Part shown: positions 13,416-16,284 of the stretch, in pieces | How positions within the stretch are numbered: position 1 is the first letter of the stretch | Layout of the letters: each line of letters starts with the position of its first letter | Origin: Bacteriovoracaceae bacterium UBA1511 | GTDB lineage: Bacteria > Bdellovibrionota > Bacteriovoracia > Bacteriovoracales > Bacteriovoracaceae | Direction of reading: 5' to 3' | DNA length: 16,284 bases | NCBI GenBank assembly: GCA_002323535.1 | Contig: DCQT01000096.1 | Location: 1 to 16,284, forward strand | Notes under the pieces: model-generated | What the model saw: the letters and a program-made list of their open reading frames with translations, nothing else | Told to the model about the DNA's origin: nothing | The model's database searches: none | Program-made: the position numbers and the translations under genes

Positions 13416-14630
13416 ATGAAATTAGTACTTTACGTCACTGGCTCCATTTCTTGCTACAAAGCATATGATCTCACCCGAGAGCTGTCCAAAGCAGGACATC
13501 AAATAAAGATAATTCTCTCCAAGGGTGCCCAAAAATTTATCAAAAAAGAGCTTTTTTGTTTTCTGGGCGCACTTGAAACTTACGGCCATGAAGACGACTT
13601 TAATCATAAAGAAATTTTGCACATTGAGCTCGCGAGATGGTGCGACGTTATGGTTGTTTGCCCAGCAAGTGCAAACTCATTGAGTACATTAGCGAATGGT
13701 GCGGCAAATGACTTTGGCACATCAACTTATCTAGCTCTAGATGAAAAAAAACCATGCCTAATTTTCCCGGCAATGAACACAAAAATGCTTCAGCATCCGG
13801 CAGTTAAGAGAAACCTAAAACTCTTAAAGGATGACGGAAGATCTCACATCTTCCCCACTCAAAGTGGAGTATTAGCATGTAACGAAAAGGGCGAAGGAAA
13901 ACTGCTTTCTATTGAAAACATAAAAACTCTTATCTCTAGTTACCCTCTAATAAAAACCAAAGCAAAAAAAATTCTTCTCTCAACTGGTGCGAGTATTAAT
14001 CCTCTAGATGACGTAAGATTTATCACTAACCCCGCCACGGGTGTGACAGGAGAGGAAATCGCCAGGGAGCTTTTACGAGCGGGCCACTACGTCACTGTAA
14101 TTTACGGTGGTACAAATAAAAGCCTCTTTGAAAATTTTCGAGGTCACCCTAACCTAAAATTGATTAAAGCCACTACAACTAATGATTTTTATCACAAAAC
14201 CATTACTGAGTTTTCAACGACAGATGTATTTATTTCAAGCGCCGCAATTTCTGATATGGAGTTCCCCTACAAAGAAGGAAAACTAAAGAAGAAAAATCTC
14301 AATGGAACGCTTCAATTCAAACAAAGTACAGACATCTTGCTTGAGATTTTAAATGACAAGAGGGCGGATCAAAAGATAATTGGATTTGCTGCAGAGAGCG
14401 AACTTACTCAAGATCTAATTGATTCAAAGCTTGAAAGAAAGCCAGTTGATTTTCTTGTCGCAACAAAAGTTAATAGCGGAATTTCGTCGAACGGAGCACT
14501 AGAAGGTTTCTCTAGTAACATTGCAGACTATAAGTTATTTGATGGAAACAAATTATTCTTTGAAGGCAAGATAAAAAAATCAAAATTAGCCGAAATATTA
14601 AGTGAAAGGATATCTCATTGGCCACTCTAA
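13416..14630 (+). CDS. coaBC: Bifunctional phosphopantothenoylcysteine synthetase/decarboxylase
   Basis: A 404-residue fusion of CoaC and CoaB. CoaB ligates cysteine to 4'-phosphopantothenate and the FMN-dependent CoaC decarboxylates the product to 4'-phosphopantetheine. In the CoaC half are GSISCYKAYDLTREL (9-23), His69 in LHIELARWCD, PASAN (83-87), PAMNTKM with Asn121, and SGVLACNEKGEGKL with Cys155. These correspond to E. coli His75, Asn125 and Cys158. The CoaB half starts near 184 and has LLSTGASINPLDDVRFITNP with Asn205, AAISDMEFP with Asp280, the EGKLKKK lysine loop (287-293), FKQSTDIL and IGFAAES. Both activities therefore look intact. It starts 11 nt after coaX without a clear Shine-Dalgarno, which suggests translational coupling. 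Its last 13 nt overlap panC. Confidence 0.97.
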   Translation: MKLVLYVTGSISCYKAYDLTRELSKAGHQIKIILSKGAQKFIKKELFCFLGALETYGHEDDFNHKEILHIELARWCDVMVVCPASANSLSTLANGAANDFGTSTYLALDEKKPCLIFPAMNTKMLQHPAVKRNLKLLKDDGRSHIFPTQSGVLACNEKGEGKLLSIENIKTLISSYPLIKTKAKKILLSTGASINPLDDVRFITNPATGVTGEEIARELLRAGHYVTVIYGGTNKSLFENFRGHPNLKLIKATTTNDFYHKTITEFSTTDVFISSAAISDMEFPYKEGKLKKKNLNGTLQFKQSTDILLEILNDKRADQKIIGFAAESELTQDLIDSKLERKPVDFLVATKVNSGISSNGALEGFSSNIADYKLFDGNKLFFEGKIKKSKLAEILSERISHWPL

Positions 14631-15466
14631 CAACAAAAGCAATTGAGCTGAAAAATAAAATAAAGAATCAATCTAATATTGGACTAGTCCCTACCATGGG
14701 GAATCTTCATGAGGGCCATTTAAATTTAGTGCGTGAGTCTCTCTCTCAGCACCCGATAACAGTAGTAACTATTTTTGTTAACCCAACCCAATTCGGTAAA
14801 AATGAGGACCTCTCTTCCTACCCAAGAACTCTTGATGAAGACATTGAAAAACTCAGACAACTAGACTTAAAAAACTCAGAGATAATTGTCTTCTCTCCAA
14901 AAGACGAAAAAGAAATTTATCCATCAGCACCATTAATTAATTTCTCCATATCTTCACTAGAAAACAAGCTTTGTGATTTAAATAGGCCTGGACACTTTAA
15001 TGGAGTGATGCAAGTTATCTACCGGTTATTTAAGTTGATCTCTCCAAACTCAGCTTATTTTGGAGAAAAAGATTATCAGCAATTGATGATAATTAAGACT
15101 TTTTCGCACGAGCTATTTCCAGAGATCGAAATTAAGGCTGTGCCAATTAAAAGAGAAGCTTCAGGCCTGGCAATGTCTAGTCGAAATAATTACCTCAACG
15201 ATGATGAGAAGGTAGACGCCCTAATTTTGAAAAACACATTGAATTCACTAAAGCAAAATTACTTTTCATCAAATGAAAGCTCGGTCAATTTAATTAAAGA
15301 GCAAATAGACAAAACGATCTCTAAAGATGATCGTTGGCAATATCTAGATCTTCTTGACGCAGATAACTTACTAGCGCCCTCAGCTAAGACAACAAAACTT
15401 ATTATTGCCGGCGCGTATAAAATTAATAATGTAAGACTAATTGATAATACGGTTTTTAATATTTAG
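14618..15466 (+). CDS. panC: Pantothenate synthetase (pantoate-beta-alanine ligase)
   Basis: A 282-residue PanC that joins pantoate and beta-alanine with ATP through a pantoyl-adenylate. The nucleotidyltransferase signatures are PTMGNLHEGHLNLV (25-38, with the HxGH pair His31 and His34), IFVNPTQFGKNEDLSSYPRT (52-71), RPGHFNGVMQV (123-133), FGEKDYQQL (148-156) and ASGLAMSSRNNYL (181-193). The last motif usually reads DGLAxSSRN; Ser here replaces the common Asp. The length matches E. coli PanC (283). The start is a TTG at 14618, chosen because AAAGGA ends 7 nt before it and the protein begins at the expected place. It overlaps the end of coaBC by 13 nt. It is the last CoA gene in the operon although it acts before CoaX in the pathway. 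Confidence 0.96.
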   Translation: MATLTTKAIELKNKIKNQSNIGLVPTMGNLHEGHLNLVRESLSQHPITVVTIFVNPTQFGKNEDLSSYPRTLDEDIEKLRQLDLKNSEIIVFSPKDEKEIYPSAPLINFSISSLENKLCDLNRPGHFNGVMQVIYRLFKLISPNSAYFGEKDYQQLMIIKTFSHELFPEIEIKAVPIKREASGLAMSSRNNYLNDDEKVDALILKNTLNSLKQNYFSSNESSVNLIKEQIDKTISKDDRWQYLDLLDADNLLAPSAKTTKLIIAGAYKINNVRLIDNTVFNI

Positions 15467-15474
15467 GAATTTTA

Positions 15475-16284
15475 ATGTTTGATAATGACTACAAACTTCG
15501 CTCAGGGGAAAAAGGAATTATTGTTTCTGTAAACTGCCCAAAACTGGAATCCCATTCAACAGAGAGCAAAGTATCTACCTCTATTGATGAGTTAAAAGAT
15601 TTAATAAATACATTAGAGATTGAATACTTAGGTGACTTCGTTCAAAAGAAAACTCAAATCGAGGCAGGCTCCATCGTCGGTACTGGAAAATTAAAAGAGA
15701 TTGCTGAGTTCGCAAAAGAACATAGTGCAACATTACTAATCTTTGACCTTGAGCTCACTGCAGGCCAAATTCAAAAAATAAAAAAAATCACAGGCATAAA
15801 TGTCATAGATCGCTGCCACGTCATTCTGGAAATCTTCGCAAGACACGCCAGAACCCGAGAGTCAAAAATTCAAATTGAAATCTCTAGGCTAAAGTACCTT
15901 CTCCCCAGACTCATGGGCTTTTGGACGCACTTCTCGAGACAGCGAGGAGGTGTTGGTGTTCGAGGCGGTGAAGGAGAGCAACAAATTGAACTTGATAGAC
16001 GAATCATTAGAAAAAGAATTGCCACACTTGAAAAAGAACTAAAAGAGGTAATTACTTCTCGTCAGCAACAAGGAAAAAAAAGAAAAAATACCGTGCTTTC
16101 TGCGGCTCTTGTTGGTTACACAAATGTTGGAAAATCCTCCCTTATGAATCGATTATGCTTTGGAGAAGTTCTTGAAGAAAATAAACTTTTTGCCACTCTT
16201 GATTCAACTTATCGAACACTTTCACCAAACACAAAACCACCTTTGGTTCTAATTGATACCGTTGGTTTTTTAAACAACCTACCA
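15475..16284 (+). CDS. hflX: Ribosome-associated GTPase HflX (5' part; continues past the window)
   Basis: The first 270 codons of HflX, a GTPase that binds the 50S subunit and helps split or rescue stalled ribosomes under stress. The N-terminal domain (about 10-120) has IEAGSIVGTGKLKEIAEFAK and LIFDLELTAGQIQ. The hallmark glycine-rich loop, RGGVGVRGGEGEQQIELDRR, is at 157-176, followed by a coiled segment to about 200. The G domain begins with the P-loop GYTNVGKSS (214-222), then switch I FATLDSTYRTL (239-249) and G3 DTVGF (261-265). NKxD and the C-terminal domain are outside the window. Switch I reads DSTYR where most family members have DPTTR, a small departure. The ATG at 15475 follows TAGGAAT, which overlaps the panC stop; the gap is 8 nt, so hflX is likely co-transcribed with the CoA genes. 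Confidence 0.97.
   Translation, partial: MFDNDYKLRSGEKGIIVSVNCPKLESHSTESKVSTSIDELKDLINTLEIEYLGDFVQKKTQIEAGSIVGTGKLKEIAEFAKEHSATLLIFDLELTAGQIQKIKKITGINVIDRCHVILEIFARHARTRESKIQIEISRLKYLLPRLMGFWTHFSRQRGGVGVRGGEGEQQIELDRRIIRKRIATLEKELKEVITSRQQQGKKRKNTVLSAALVGYTNVGKSSLMNRLCFGEVLEENKLFATLDSTYRTLSPNTKPPLVLIDTVGFLNNLP

Overview
The window is AT-rich, gene-dense chromosomal DNA from a Gram-negative bacterium. Apolipoprotein N-acyltransferase, an arabinose-5-phosphate isomerase for Kdo/LPS synthesis, MltG and an outer-membrane-type lipoprotein all point to a diderm. The AT-rich codon use, a secreted subtilase among housekeeping genes, and the acidic coiled-coil and HEAT-like envelope proteins fit Bdellovibrionota of the Bacteriovorax/Halobacteriovorax type. 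That placement is an inference from general resemblance. I see no insertion sequence, phage gene, tRNA, rRNA or CRISPR array.

Layout: (1) 1-885 minus is the 5' part of rho, cut by the window edge. A divergent promoter region follows. (2) 1174-2711 plus holds ruvX and mltG. (3) 2713-3195 minus is a small FMN-binding flavin-reductase-like protein, facing away from (4) a secreted subtilase at 3353-4276 plus, followed by lnt (4323-5879 plus). (5) kdsD/kpsF (5838-6842 minus) meets lnt tail to tail and diverges from a lipoprotein gene with a BamC-like look (6887-7417 plus). (6) 7407-10864 minus is a five-gene block read right to left: class IV aminotransferase, yacG, suhB-like inositol monophosphatase, a membrane-anchored acidic coiled-coil protein and a secreted HEAT-like protein. 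(7) 10923-16284 plus is a tight operon: an IlvC-like reductoisomerase homologue, panB, coaX, coaBC, panC, then hflX (cut by the window end).

The operon is the most interesting part. PanB makes ketopantoate, PanC joins pantoate to beta-alanine, CoaX phosphorylates pantothenate and CoaBC converts it to 4'-phosphopantetheine. No PanE-type ketopantoate reductase is present. In the slot where that step is needed lies a complete but divergent member of the ketol-acid reductoisomerase family. It keeps the metal and catalytic residues but has lost the family's GPGH-type loop. I propose that it is a dedicated ketopantoate reductase recruited from the IlvC fold. PanD, the beta-alanine supplier, is not in the window.

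A second pattern is regulatory. mltG and the BamC-like lipoprotein gene each have an extended -10 (TGnTAnAAT) ending 7 nt before the ATG and no Shine-Dalgarno sequence, and lnt has a similar arrangement. This suggests leaderless mRNAs for several envelope genes. Three convergent gene pairs abut or overlap at their 3' ends, and no intrinsic terminator is visible anywhere, which fits reliance on Rho.
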